A model generated the notes under the pieces. That model was not told the origin of the DNA and made no database searches. It was given only the letters and a program-made list of their open reading frames with translations. A stretch of 20,202 nucleotides of DNA from a virus: the IMG/VR virus record IMGVR_UViG_3300025108_000497, positions 1-20,202 of that record. The stretch is one strand, 5' to 3'. Shown piece by piece: positions 12,877-19,826 of the stretch; position 1 is the stretch's first letter; each line of letters starts with the position of its first letter. The position numbers and the translations under genes are program-made.

Positions 12877-13830
12877 GTGTCAGATGAACATTTTTTATTA
12901 GAACAATGGCATGACACCTTAGAACAATTCAGAGATGATTATGAAAAATGGGAAAGGCATACACTCAAAGATTATTTAGAAAGATGTGCAGAAATTATTA
13001 ATAATCAAATTAAATATAAAATGTTAGATATTAAAGTTGAGGGAATTAGTGCTTATCTATATGCACAATTAAACAAAGAGGGTATAACGGTTAGTGACCG
13101 ACATATACGCAGAAGCCTTCCTGATGATTACAAACAGAACTATAACAAAACGGACAACGTGTCCGAATTAGAAAAACAGAATTGGGAAATTATAGAAACA
13201 GAAGATCCAAGCATTAGATTAGAAAAGAATCAATTTAATGGTATTAAAATTAATGGTGTCGAACAAAGGGCAAAAGAAAATAAAAAAGAGGATATTGTGC
13301 AAAAACCATTAACACCCAAATTGAACAAAGATACAAGAGAATTAATTTATCTCAAATCATGTAGCAAACTAGCAAACAAATTCCATCTAACCTTTGAAAC
13401 CCTAATAGACAGATACAACAAATCTGATGATGTTCAGGAAATCATTGATAATGAGATAGGTAATGTGGAATTAAAGCTAGGTGAATATGCAAAGATGTGG
13501 GCTAACATAGAAAACGCAAAAGGTATGGTAGATTTAAGGCGTGACTTTGGAGAGTATGAAAAGATCATGGGAACGTTTATGATTGAAACAGGTGAAACTA
13601 TTGCCAGAATTGCACAGTTAATGGATTATTCAGAAAAATATGGTAGTATAGGATTACTAAGAGAGCCAAAAATTAGAGCTTTCTTTGAAAAAGAGGACAC
13701 ATATCCATTATACTTACGTTCATGTCCAAAGTGTTTTACTGATATTAGTCACGATATGAATTATAATATTGCCTTGTATCGTGCTTCAAAGGAATTAGGC
13801 ATAGACATTCCTGTTATCAAATACAATTAA
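12877..13830 (+). CDS. HTH-containing protein, possible TerS or regulator
   Basis: A 317-aa protein with GTG start at 12877; the next in-frame Met is 48 residues in and would delete a conserved-looking helix. Residues about 55-88 (EGISAYLYAQLNKEGITVSDRHIRRSLPDDYK) read as a helix-turn-helix, with the turn at KEGITVSDRHI. The middle is charged and helical. The C-terminus has a single CPKC pair near 286-289 with nearby His and a final LGIDIPVIKYN strand. It lies at the head of the late module, divergent from the minus-strand zinc gene and about 2 kb before terminase. Options are a DNA-binding regulator of late genes or a large terminase small subunit. The HTH is by eye; the function is open. 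Confidence 0.5.
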   Translation: MSDEHFLLEQWHDTLEQFRDDYEKWERHTLKDYLERCAEIINNQIKYKMLDIKVEGISAYLYAQLNKEGITVSDRHIRRSLPDDYKQNYNKTDNVSELEKQNWEIIETEDPSIRLEKNQFNGIKINGVEQRAKENKKEDIVQKPLTPKLNKDTRELIYLKSCSKLANKFHLTFETLIDRYNKSDDVQEIIDNEIGNVELKLGEYAKMWANIENAKGMVDLRRDFGEYEKIMGTFMIETGETIARIAQLMDYSEKYGSIGLLREPKIRAFFEKEDTYPLYLRSCPKCFTDISHDMNYNIALYRASKELGIDIPVIKYN

Positions 13831-13834
13831 TATT

Positions 13835-13842
13835 CATATATA
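13835..13842 (+). promoter_or_regulatory. TATA box for the small membrane protein at 13865
   Basis: CATATATA centred 26-27 nt upstream of ATG 13865, in the short gap after the HTH gene. One of the clearest leaderless promoters in the window. Confidence 0.6.
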
Positions 13843-13864
13843 CTAGCAAAATAAGGAAATTTTA

Positions 13865-14035
13865 ATGTCTAGTGGAAATTTGAGATACTATGGCTTAGGT
13901 GCTTTGACAGGATTGACATCACTAGGGTGGATTCTTGATAAAGTAACTCCAGAAGTCACAACAGCAGTTTTTGTAGCACTTGGTGCAATCATTACAGCAG
14001 ATTATGCTAAACACAAAAACGACACAAACGCCTAA
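13865..14035 (+). CDS. Small two-helix membrane protein, holin-like
   Basis: A 56-aa frame with a well-placed TATA box. Two hydrophobic segments are visible, at about 9-24 (YGLGALTGLTSLGWIL) and 33-47 (TAVFVALGAIITADY). They are separated by a charged turn (DKVTPEV), and a basic tail (KHKND) follows. The small size, helical hairpin and charged C-terminus are typical of holins and other small viral membrane proteins. It directly precedes a secreted-type metalloprotease, which suggests a role in release. Alternatives are a virion membrane-penetration peptide or a tape-measure-like fragment. The family is not recognised. Confidence 0.55.
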   Translation: MSSGNLRYYGLGALTGLTSLGWILDKVTPEVTTAVFVALGAIITADYAKHKNDTNA

Positions 14036-14068
14036 ACATACTTTTTAGGTAACTTTTTATTTTTTTAT
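14031..14068 (+). terminator. Putative terminator after the holin-like gene
   Basis: CCTAAA at 14031-14036 and TTTAGG at 14044-14049 form a 6-bp stem with a short loop, overlapping the stop codon. They are followed by a T-rich run to 14068. T-tracts are the main archaeal termination signal; the hairpin may add to it. It ends just before the protease ATG. Confidence 0.45.
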
Positions 14069-14069
14069 T

Positions 14070-14768
14070 ATGTCTCCAGATTGTATTATTTCACGAAATG
14101 AATTAAATGGAAAGGTAGAATTTGTATCAGAACAAACAGAATGGCAACATAAATGGGAAAAAGACATACTTACTTATGATGTAGAATACCATGAATCATT
14201 AAAATTAATACCTAAACGAAAATTAAAGAGGGCAATCAATCTGGCAATATCTACATGGAATTTTGAAATACCATTAAAATTCAAATCAGCATGGAAAACT
14301 CAAGCAGATATTGAGATAAGATTTAGAACAAAAGAGGAAGATAAGTATTTCAAAGAACGACCATCAGTATTGGCATACGCATACTATCCAGGTCAAGGTA
14401 GAGTATCAGGTCAAGTAGTGTTTAATGCTTCATACATTTGGGATCTAAAAGGTAGGGGTATCAAAGGAAAAGACGCTATCAAAAAAGGATTGGTAGAGAA
14501 CGTATCATACCCAGAGAACATACTAAAAACATATAATTTGTATGCTGTACTTATCCATGAATTAGGACATACACTAGGGTTAAAACATGATGTAACAGGT
14601 GCAGGTGATGGTGAAGATGTAATGGATCCATACTATTCAGTAGAAAATTTAGACTTATCTGATCGTGACATATACAGAATCAGGATAAAATACGGTCAAA
14701 GGGTATGGGATAGATTTAGCTTTTACAACATAATCAAACGATTCCTATATCTAGCAGTTAGACGTTGA
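14070..14768 (+). CDS. Matrixin-type metzincin metalloprotease
   Basis: A 232-aa zinc protease. Residues 163-173 read HELGHTLGLKH, an exact metzincin HExxHxxGxxH with three His zinc ligands and the catalytic Glu. It is followed by a Met-turn VMDPYY with Met185 about 12 residues on. Upstream, VLAYAYYPG and SGQVVFNAS resemble the structural Ca/Zn-binding strands of matrixins. There is no obvious N-terminal signal peptide or propeptide, so export would need a holin or lysis. The C-terminal end (NIIKRFLYLAVRR) is basic and amphipathic. The position between two small membrane proteins suggests S-layer or envelope degradation during entry or release; virion maturation is the alternative. The enzyme family is secure, the biological role inferred. 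Confidence 0.88.
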   Translation: MSPDCIISRNELNGKVEFVSEQTEWQHKWEKDILTYDVEYHESLKLIPKRKLKRAINLAISTWNFEIPLKFKSAWKTQADIEIRFRTKEEDKYFKERPSVLAYAYYPGQGRVSGQVVFNASYIWDLKGRGIKGKDAIKKGLVENVSYPENILKTYNLYAVLIHELGHTLGLKHDVTGAGDGEDVMDPYYSVENLDLSDRDIYRIRIKYGQRVWDRFSFYNIIKRFLYLAVRR

Positions 14769-14822
14769 ATATTATCTATATTATTACATCTCTAATCATA
14801 ATAACAATTTATACAGTATATT

Positions 14823-15020
14823 ATGCCACTAGATAGAGAAGAAAAACTCTACACAGAAGATCAGGTATGGAAGTTTGTAACAAAAGCAATTACTAGAACA
14901 TTATATGACGCAATAGCAACACATGAGGCACATGGACAACATACAATAGAGGTAGATTGGCTAAGAGATTACACAGATAACATAGCAGTAACATTCCCAC
15001 GAATTAGCCCAGATGAATGA
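14823..15020 (+). CDS. Hypothetical protein (65 aa)
   Basis: ATG 14823 follows a 54-nt AT-rich gap. The product begins MPLDREEKLYTEDQVWKFV and continues with a helical region (AITRTLYDAIATHEAHG) and a beta-like end (HTIEVDWLRDY). It is soluble, with no Cys and no recognised motif. The last 8 nt overlap the start of the membrane protein at 15013. It may belong to the same release or structural unit. Function unknown. Confidence 0.5.
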   Translation: MPLDREEKLYTEDQVWKFVTKAITRTLYDAIATHEAHGQHTIEVDWLRDYTDNIAVTFPRISPDE

Positions 15021-15228
15021 TAAAGTATTACATTTCATAGTGGGTTTCATATTAAGTATTTCAGGTGTAATATACACTCCATTGATAATATTAGGATTTA
15101 TCTTTGCATTTGGTAAGGAATGGTATGATGGATATACAGGCAGGGGTGTAGTAGAGATAAATGACATTGTAGCAACATTACTAGGTGCAATATTAGCAGT
15201 AGGTATTGTGTTTTGCTTAAAAACATAA
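15013..15228 (+). CDS. Membrane protein, DUF2279/YfiM-like
   Basis: A 71-aa integral membrane protein. It starts MNDKVLHFIVGFILSISGVI, then has IILGFIFAFGKEWYDGYTGR, then VVEINDIVATLLGAILAV. The ordered motif K.LHF..GF..S, followed by GKE.YD and D..AT..GA, closely resembles the small YfiM/DUF2279-type membrane proteins found in phages and bacteria. Hydrophobic helices cover about 5-34 and 50-68 with a polar GKEWYDGYTGRG loop between. It is probably a lysis- or envelope-associated accessory protein, but the function of that family is not well established. The start overlaps the upstream gene by 8 nt. Confidence 0.58.
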   Translation: MNDKVLHFIVGFILSISGVIYTPLIILGFIFAFGKEWYDGYTGRGVVEINDIVATLLGAILAVGIVFCLKT

Positions 15229-15261
15229 GATATTAATAGAAGATGTAATCTTAGATAGAGT

Positions 15262-15426
15262 ATGAAAACAATTTCAGAGATAAGAAAAAAAGTTGCATTA
15301 GAAGGTAGTGCCAAAAACTTATCAAAAAATGAAGCAAAAATGTGGGTAGATCATAACAAATGGTTATACTCTATGTCAGGGTTGTTAATATTTCACCCTG
15401 TTATAGTCAAAATGAACTTCAAATGA
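15262..15426 (+). CDS. Hypothetical protein (54 aa)
   Basis: ATG 15262, stop TGA at 15424. The product reads MKTISEIRKKVALEGSAKNL then SKNEAKMWVDHNKWLYSMSG and ends with a hydrophobic strand LLIFHPVIVKMNFK. It is basic, with no Cys and no clear membrane helix. Its stop codon is part of an 18-bp palindrome and terminator. A gap of 33 nt separates it from the membrane protein upstream. No family recognised. Confidence 0.48.
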   Translation: MKTISEIRKKVALEGSAKNLSKNEAKMWVDHNKWLYSMSGLLIFHPVIVKMNFK

Positions 15427-15461
15427 CCATTAATGGTCATATTATTTTTATTTTTTCTTAT
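15423..15461 (+). terminator. Perfect 18-bp palindrome plus T-rich tract
   Basis: ATGACCATTAATGGTCAT (15423-15440) is a perfect palindrome that contains the TGA stop of the preceding gene. As RNA it folds into a 7-bp stem with a TTAA loop, followed by a T-rich stretch to about 15461. This looks like a transcription terminator separating the presumed release module from the packaging module. An operator for the downstream promoter is the alternative. Confidence 0.55.
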
Positions 15462-15491
15462 TAGTCATGGTTAGGAACAAAAAATGCGAAG

Positions 15492-15755
15492 ATGGCTACT
15501 AATAATACTTGGACTAACTTAAACAATGACGGTAGAAGATTAGAAAGAATCATTAAACTATGTGAAACTAATATTTCAAAGGCTATGGGTGACAATCCAT
15601 CACAAACTGACCATGATCTAGTGTTAGCATACATAGATAGATTAGTAAAGGCAACTACACAAAAGAGCCATGTGGTAGATTTGGTATTAGGTATTTCACA
15701 TCTAAGGAAGGTTGCAGAGAAGCAACTAGATCAGCCAAAGGTAATGCTTAGATGA
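15492..15755 (+). CDS. Candidate terminase small subunit
   Basis: An 87-aa, largely helical protein immediately upstream of TerL and overlapping it by 4 nt (ATGA). It starts MATNNTWTNLNNDGRRLERI and continues with two likely helices (SQTDHDLVLAYIDRLVKATT and VVDLVLGISHLRKVAEKQ). Length, helical content and strict position fit a terminase small subunit, which binds the packaging start site. No HTH signature is clear, so the call rests mainly on context. The out-of-frame ATG at 15484 closes after 12 codons and was not used. Confidence 0.48.
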   Translation: MATNNTWTNLNNDGRRLERIIKLCETNISKAMGDNPSQTDHDLVLAYIDRLVKATTQKSHVVDLVLGISHLRKVAEKQLDQPKVMLR

Positions 15756-17206
15756 AAAATCCTACATTTCAAGAAGATGTTAATACATTAAGATCCCTAC
15801 TACCAACAAACGACAAAGAGATTTCAGTAGATTTCCCACAGTATAGAGGTATGACATTCAAAGAGTTTTGGGAGGCACTACCAAGAAAATTAGAATATTT
15901 TGACTATGAGGAAGATATAATTAAAACACTAGAAAGCAAAAAGAAAATCTGGATTAAAAAAGCAACCGGGCTTGGGGTATCAGAGATATTCTGTCGTTTC
16001 ATAGCTTGGAACTGTCTTAAAGATGATGTATGGAAGAATAATCAAGTAGATGTATCAGCAGTAATTATTACAGGTGCAAGTCAAGATTTAACTAACAAGA
16101 TTATCGGTAGAATTAAGAATCTATTTGATTTAGAATTTAAGACAAAAGAATCACTTGTAATATTAAACGGTTGTAGGATAGAGGCATTTCCAACAATGAA
16201 TCTATCACCAAGTAGGGGGTTAAATCCATTCTTAGTGCTGTTAGATGAGTGTGATTTCTTTCCATCACGTTACCAAGATGAAGCAAGGACAGTAGCAGAG
16301 AGGTATATTCCAAAGACTAATCCATATATCGCTATGGTGTCCACACCTAATCTACCTGGTGGCTTGTTTCAGCGTATGGAGGAAGAATATGAATTGTTAA
16401 GTGATAAGGATAAAGAGGATTTCTATGTAATGAAACATCTTGACTATACGGTAGGGTTAAACAAGGTATTTGATCCTGAAAATATTAGAGTAGCTAAACT
16501 AAGCCCTAGTTTTGGTAGAGAATATCAACTCATGTATGGAATGGGTATAGGTGATGTGTATGAAAAACTTGACGGAATTATAGAAGAATATGACCTAAAT
16601 ATCATAGGTGGTAGAAGTGGTGTATATGGAGATCCTGCATTTGGCTCATCAAACTTTGGGGTATTGGGAGCAGAGATAAGAGATGGCACACTCTACGTCA
16701 CCGAAGCCAATGAATACCCAAGACCAAGTCCATCTGCTATGCTTGATGTTATGGAAGATATGGCACACAGATACAACTCTAACTGCAAAATCGATTCAGC
16801 TCATCCAGGATTTATTAGAGACCTTGAAGAAAGAGGAATACCAGCTCTTCCGATCAACTTTGGATTACAAATTAGGGATCACGAATCTGCAAACGTTCAA
16901 AGCCTAAGAAGCAAGATGGCTATCAATTCAGCCCAGATGGTCAAGATGGGTAAGGTAAGAATACACCCTAGTCACACCAAACTAATTGCACAGTTAAGAT
17001 CAGCACAATTTGATAAACGAGGTGGTATAGACAAATCTGAATTAAACTTTGATATTGGTGATTGTTTTATCATGGCGTGTTGGGATCTCAAAGAGTTTGA
17101 TTATGGTCACTATGATATTATGTCAGATAGATTAGTCAAACAAGACGACACCGATAAACCTAAAAGTAAGGGTGGTATTTCAATTAATACAGAGGTAATA
17201 GAATGA
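15752..17206 (+). CDS. terL: Terminase large subunit (ATPase-nuclease)
   Basis: A 484-aa packaging motor. The ATPase domain has a deviant Walker A KKATGLGVSE (Lys69/70, Gly73, Gly75) of the K.R/T..G.S kind seen in many phage terminases. Walker B is VLLDECD (Asp165, Glu166), and the coupling motif is STPN (197-200). The C-terminal RNase H-like nuclease has candidate acidic residues Asp294 in YGDPAF, Asp348 in KIDSAHP and Asp434/Asp437 in FDIGDCF. It translocates viral DNA into procapsids through the portal and cuts the concatemer. It is flanked by the TerS candidate and followed by the portal. Length is normal for the family. This is the firmest evidence that the window is viral. Confidence 0.93.
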   Translation: MKNPTFQEDVNTLRSLLPTNDKEISVDFPQYRGMTFKEFWEALPRKLEYFDYEEDIIKTLESKKKIWIKKATGLGVSEIFCRFIAWNCLKDDVWKNNQVDVSAVIITGASQDLTNKIIGRIKNLFDLEFKTKESLVILNGCRIEAFPTMNLSPSRGLNPFLVLLDECDFFPSRYQDEARTVAERYIPKTNPYIAMVSTPNLPGGLFQRMEEEYELLSDKDKEDFYVMKHLDYTVGLNKVFDPENIRVAKLSPSFGREYQLMYGMGIGDVYEKLDGIIEEYDLNIIGGRSGVYGDPAFGSSNFGVLGAEIRDGTLYVTEANEYPRPSPSAMLDVMEDMAHRYNSNCKIDSAHPGFIRDLEERGIPALPINFGLQIRDHESANVQSLRSKMAINSAQMVKMGKVRIHPSHTKLIAQLRSAQFDKRGGIDKSELNFDIGDCFIMACWDLKEFDYGHYDIMSDRLVKQDDTDKPKSKGGISINTEVIE

Positions 17207-17472
17207 ATGATCCAAGACTAGAAGAATTTATTGTCAAGGCAACAGGCAAGACAATAGGCAGGTGTTCAAAGGTAGAATTATCAACTATGTTTTTTAATTC
17301 GTATGCTGAAATTGTCAAATATCATAAGCAATTAACTCAAGGTTATGAAATATACAAAGAACAAGAGGGGATAATTGATAAGATTAAAGAGGAGATCAAA
17401 GACCTAGACACCATACCAACATCAGTAATTACTACCATTATTGAAGCAAAGCCAAAGGAAAAAGTTGACTAA
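17203..17472 (+). CDS. Helical protein (89 aa)
   Basis: ATG 17203 overlaps the TerL stop as ATGA. The product starts MNDPRLEEFIVKATGKTIGR and continues with helices rich in Tyr, Lys and Glu (SYAEIVKYHKQL, YKEQEGIIDKIKEEIKDL), probably a coiled coil. It ends KPKEKVD. It has one Cys and no motif. A small packaging or head-assembly accessory protein is suggested by position only. Confidence 0.5.
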   Translation: MNDPRLEEFIVKATGKTIGRCSKVELSTMFFNSYAEIVKYHKQLTQGYEIYKEQEGIIDKIKEEIKDLDTIPTSVITTIIEAKPKEKVD

Positions 17473-17554
17473 GGATTATCATGTTTGTCCACAATGCTTT
17501 GAGTTTAGAGGTAAAAAATACATTCGTGATGGGTGGGTGTTAGAGTTTGAATAA
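17465..17554 (+). CDS. CxxC peptide with TTG start (29 aa)
   Basis: TTG 17465 overlaps the previous stop by 8 nt, preceded by AAAGGAAAAAG as a ribosome-binding sequence. The peptide MTKDYHVCPQCFEFRG then KKYIRDGWVLEFE has one CPQC pair flanked by aromatic residues. One CxxC could bind zinc in a dimer or represents half a ribbon. It overlaps the next TTG gene by 8 nt in the same style. It is not certain that it is expressed. Confidence 0.38.
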   Translation: MTKDYHVCPQCFEFRGKKYIRDGWVLEFE

Positions 17555-17747
17555 GAATCCAAAGACACAAGAGGAATTAATGCTATTATACATTAAGTCA
17601 GTACACACATTATTAGACGCAGTTAGAGAAAAAGAAAAAAAGTTAAAGAAAGCAAAGGATAATGATCCAGTAACGGTAATGCACTACACAACAAGAATGG
17701 TGCAAGATTGGTTTAGAAGCAAAGGAAACCTACCAATACCTGATTAA
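17547..17747 (+). CDS. Small helical protein (66 aa), TTG start
   Basis: TTG 17547 overlaps the end of the preceding CxxC peptide by 8 nt. The product has a helix MNKNPKTQEELMLLYIKSVH, then a Lys-rich coiled stretch (LDAVREKEKKLKKAKDND), then MHYTTRMVQDWFRSKGN. No Cys or membrane segment. Probably part of the head-packaging unit; no family recognised. Confidence 0.48.
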   Translation: MNKNPKTQEELMLLYIKSVHTLLDAVREKEKKLKKAKDNDPVTVMHYTTRMVQDWFRSKGNLPIPD

Positions 17748-17756
17748 TTTATTCTA

Positions 17757-17766
17757 TTATATATAA
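17757..17766 (+). promoter_or_regulatory. TATA box upstream of the structural genes at 17787/17847
   Basis: TTATATATAA centred about 25 nt before ATG 17787. Strong match and ideal leaderless spacing, in the 39-nt gap after the 17547 gene. It probably drives the Ig-like protein, portal and 19558 gene. Confidence 0.62.
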
Positions 17767-17786
17767 GAGATTTAACAAATTACATT

Positions 17787-17846
17787 ATGATCCCATTATT
17801 ATTGAATCTAGGTATTACTTCTGTTGATAATTGTGGTAGTGAATAA
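17787..17846 (+). CDS. 19-aa leader peptide or interrupted 5' end of the next gene
   Basis: ATG 17787 lies where the TATA box predicts a leaderless mRNA 5' end. The frame MIPLLLNLGITSVDNCGSE stops at TAA 17844-17846. The next codon, TTG 17847, is in the same frame and opens the following gene. So this is either a short leader followed by reinitiation, or the true N-terminus of one protein cut by a nonsense codon or sequence error. Confidence 0.35.
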   Translation: MIPLLLNLGITSVDNCGSE

Positions 17847-18203
17847 TTGGCATACGGACTTTATCTTTTAATGGATCAGCCTAAATGGTTTAGAGGAGAT
17901 TTTAGTGCCACAAATAAATTAACTGGCACAATTTATTCAGATCAAAAATTTACAAGAGAAGCAAATTTAACAGGATATACGATTACAATTAGATTAACCA
18001 AGAATCATAGATGGGGAGATTATTTTAACAAGACAGGAAGTATTGTATCTGCAACAGGTGGAACATTTGAATATGCAGTAGCAGAGAATGAGATACCACC
18101 ACCAGGATTATACAATGTCAAGATTGAATTATCTAAATCAGGAGCAAGAGAATCAACATTAAATAGACAGGAATTAATGGTAGTTGAAGGTGCAACAGCA
18201 TGA
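17847..18203 (+). CDS. Ig-like virion protein (BppU/DUF2479-like fold)
   Basis: A 118-aa beta-rich protein. Ordered features are WFRGDFSATNKL (entry strand with GDF), then TGYTITIRLTKNH, then a GSIVSATGGTFEYAV turn, then PPGLYNVKIELSKSGARES and a final RQELMVVEG strand. This pattern (R.GD....., G..i..rl.k, ...pG.Y...i.l...G) is common in phage head or baseplate Ig-like domains. The start at TTG 17847 adjoins the upstream stop; ATG 17871 inside is possible. It overlaps the portal start by 4 nt, suggesting co-assembly. A minor head or baseplate protein is likely; the exact place in the virion is unknown. Confidence 0.55.
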   Translation: MAYGLYLLMDQPKWFRGDFSATNKLTGTIYSDQKFTREANLTGYTITIRLTKNHRWGDYFNKTGSIVSATGGTFEYAVAENEIPPPGLYNVKIELSKSGARESTLNRQELMVVEGATA

Positions 18204-19567
18204 TTGACGCAATAGGTAATCCAATCAATTACGATATTCAGGAAAATATTATACAAGAATCCAAAGTGCCATTAGCTAAAATAGTCAGATCAGATTATCA
18301 ACGTGAACAACCAATACAAGTCACCTTTGAACAGTTGATTAAATATCACGACAGGACACCACAATTACAAATAGCAGTATCATCTTATTCAGAATTAATT
18401 ACTGGCACAGAAATGAATGTTACCTGCAAGTCAGAAAAAGCAACAGAAACATTAAACGATTGGATAAGAAATGCAGATTTTTATGATAAGTTTGAAAACA
18501 TGGTCACTACCTGTTTAATCACAGGTAATAGTATCTTAGAGAAATTAGATGAGAATGACATACAAGATGTTGAGGAAGTAGATATGCAAACCATCATATC
18601 CAAGAAAAGAAATGAGTTTGGTGAACTACAATATTATGAACATAGAACAAATCATGGACAAACAGCCAAATTAGGTGAAGGAAAGCTAGGCAAATTTATC
18701 GAATTTAACTTAACAAACTATTCTAAACAAGCTTGGGGTAAGTCATTATTTTATTCACTAGCCATACCAAGAACAATAGGAAACAGAACAACAGCACCAT
18801 TAATAGAAATCATGTGGGGTGTCGAAGACGCTATGTCAGCAATTATCTTAAACAATGCTTATCCAATTACAACAATAACATATCCAGGAGCAAGTGATCC
18901 ATACTTAGAAAAAGAGGCAGTTAGGTGGCAAAAGTATAAGCCAGGTGATAAACGTGTCCAGAAGATAAAGCCTGAAATAGAATTTTTTGAAACATCAGGT
19001 AACAGTAAGTACACAGATTATATCGCACACTTAGAGAAAACCTTTGAGCTTGGCACACAATTCCCACACGACATAATGACAGGTGACTTTACAAGTCGTG
19101 CAAGTTCTGAAACAACAGATAACATTGTAATGAAAAGGGTTAGGGGTTATCAGAGATATTTGGCTAACAAACTAAAGGTGGAACTATTTGACAACATACT
19201 AATTCAGAACGGTTATGATCCAGAAGTGGAAGAATGTGATGTTACATTTACATCACAGAATGTCATAGAGTTAGAAGTGGCACAGATTAAGGATCTTACT
19301 ACACAGGGTATTATGACCAAAGGTGAATCAAGAGAATGGCTAAGATCCAACACAGGAATGGAATTACCTGATGATAAAGAGATTCAAGCTAACCAAGACG
19401 TACAATCAACAGTAGCCAAGAACGCACAGGACATAAAACAAGAGAAATTTATCCAAGAAAATATGAAGCAAATATCACAAGTAAAAGCAAAGCCAAAAGT
19501 AACGTGTAAGATGTGCAAGGAAGGACAACACGCATTATGCACCAAACGTAGATGTGAATGTCAATGA
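18200..19567 (+). CDS. Portal protein with Cys-rich C-terminal tail
   Basis: A 455-aa protein with the outline of a phage portal: an N-terminal region with a QLQIAVSSYSELITG helix, a central LITGNSILEKLD strand pair, a WGKSLFYSLAIPRTIGNRT loop/stem region, then the helix with FPHDIMTGDFTSRASSETTD and MKRVRGYQRYLANKLK, and a long C-terminal helix. It forms the dodecameric ring through which TerL pumps DNA. Location right after packaging genes agrees. Unusually, the last 20 residues (about 436-454) form a Cys/His-rich tail, CKMCKEGQHALC followed by TKRRCEC, absent from typical portals and similar to other Cys motifs in this window. The start overlaps the preceding stop by 4 nt. Confidence 0.82.
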   Translation: MIDAIGNPINYDIQENIIQESKVPLAKIVRSDYQREQPIQVTFEQLIKYHDRTPQLQIAVSSYSELITGTEMNVTCKSEKATETLNDWIRNADFYDKFENMVTTCLITGNSILEKLDENDIQDVEEVDMQTIISKKRNEFGELQYYEHRTNHGQTAKLGEGKLGKFIEFNLTNYSKQAWGKSLFYSLAIPRTIGNRTTAPLIEIMWGVEDAMSAIILNNAYPITTITYPGASDPYLEKEAVRWQKYKPGDKRVQKIKPEIEFFETSGNSKYTDYIAHLEKTFELGTQFPHDIMTGDFTSRASSETTDNIVMKRVRGYQRYLANKLKVELFDNILIQNGYDPEVEECDVTFTSQNVIELEVAQIKDLTTQGIMTKGESREWLRSNTGMELPDDKEIQANQDVQSTVAKNAQDIKQEKFIQENMKQISQVKAKPKVTCKMCKEGQHALCTKRRCECQ

Positions 19568-19791
19568 CAGAATTTGACGATTTGACTAAAAGGATCTTGG
19601 ATAAATTAGATGGTTTTGAAGATAAAATAGAAAGCTTGTGTGAAAGATTAATGAAAGTCGAGTATGAACTTAACACTCACTTTAAAGAAATAGAGGATAA
19701 ACAATCAAACAAAGATAGGAAGTTTTACATCATCATAGCAGGTATGGGTATTACATTTACTATGGTAGAAATCTTGCAGAATATTATTTAA
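19558..19791 (+). CDS. Coiled-coil/TM protein, XhlA-like
   Basis: A 77-aa protein read from ATG 19558, overlapping the portal end by 10 nt. Residues about 5-52 form an acidic heptad-rich coiled coil (LTKRILDKLDGFEDKIESLC and later LMKVEYELNTHFKEIED), followed by a basic DRK and a single hydrophobic segment IIIAGMGITFTMVEILQNII at the C-terminus. This coiled coil plus C-terminal anchor resembles the XhlA family of phage membrane-associated proteins linked to cell lysis. A virion scaffold or head accessory role is the alternative, given its place next to the portal. It is followed by the non-coding locus. Confidence 0.5.
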   Translation: MSMTEFDDLTKRILDKLDGFEDKIESLCERLMKVEYELNTHFKEIEDKQSNKDRKFYIIIAGMGITFTMVEILQNII

Positions 19792-19796
19792 TAGGC

Positions 19797-19804
19797 TTTA
19801 AATA
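19797..19804 (+). promoter_or_regulatory. TATA box of the ncRNA locus
   Basis: TTTAAATA centred about 26 nt upstream of 19827, the first base of the structured stem. No open reading frame starts near that point, which argues for transcription of a non-coding RNA. Confidence 0.55.
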
Positions 19805-19826
19805 GGTAATAACTAGCATTATAATA

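Noticed and set aside
17465-17554. Treating the single-CxxC peptide as a complete zinc finger
   Set aside because: Only two Cys and one distant His are present, so it is listed as a low-confidence CxxC peptide rather than a zinc ribbon.
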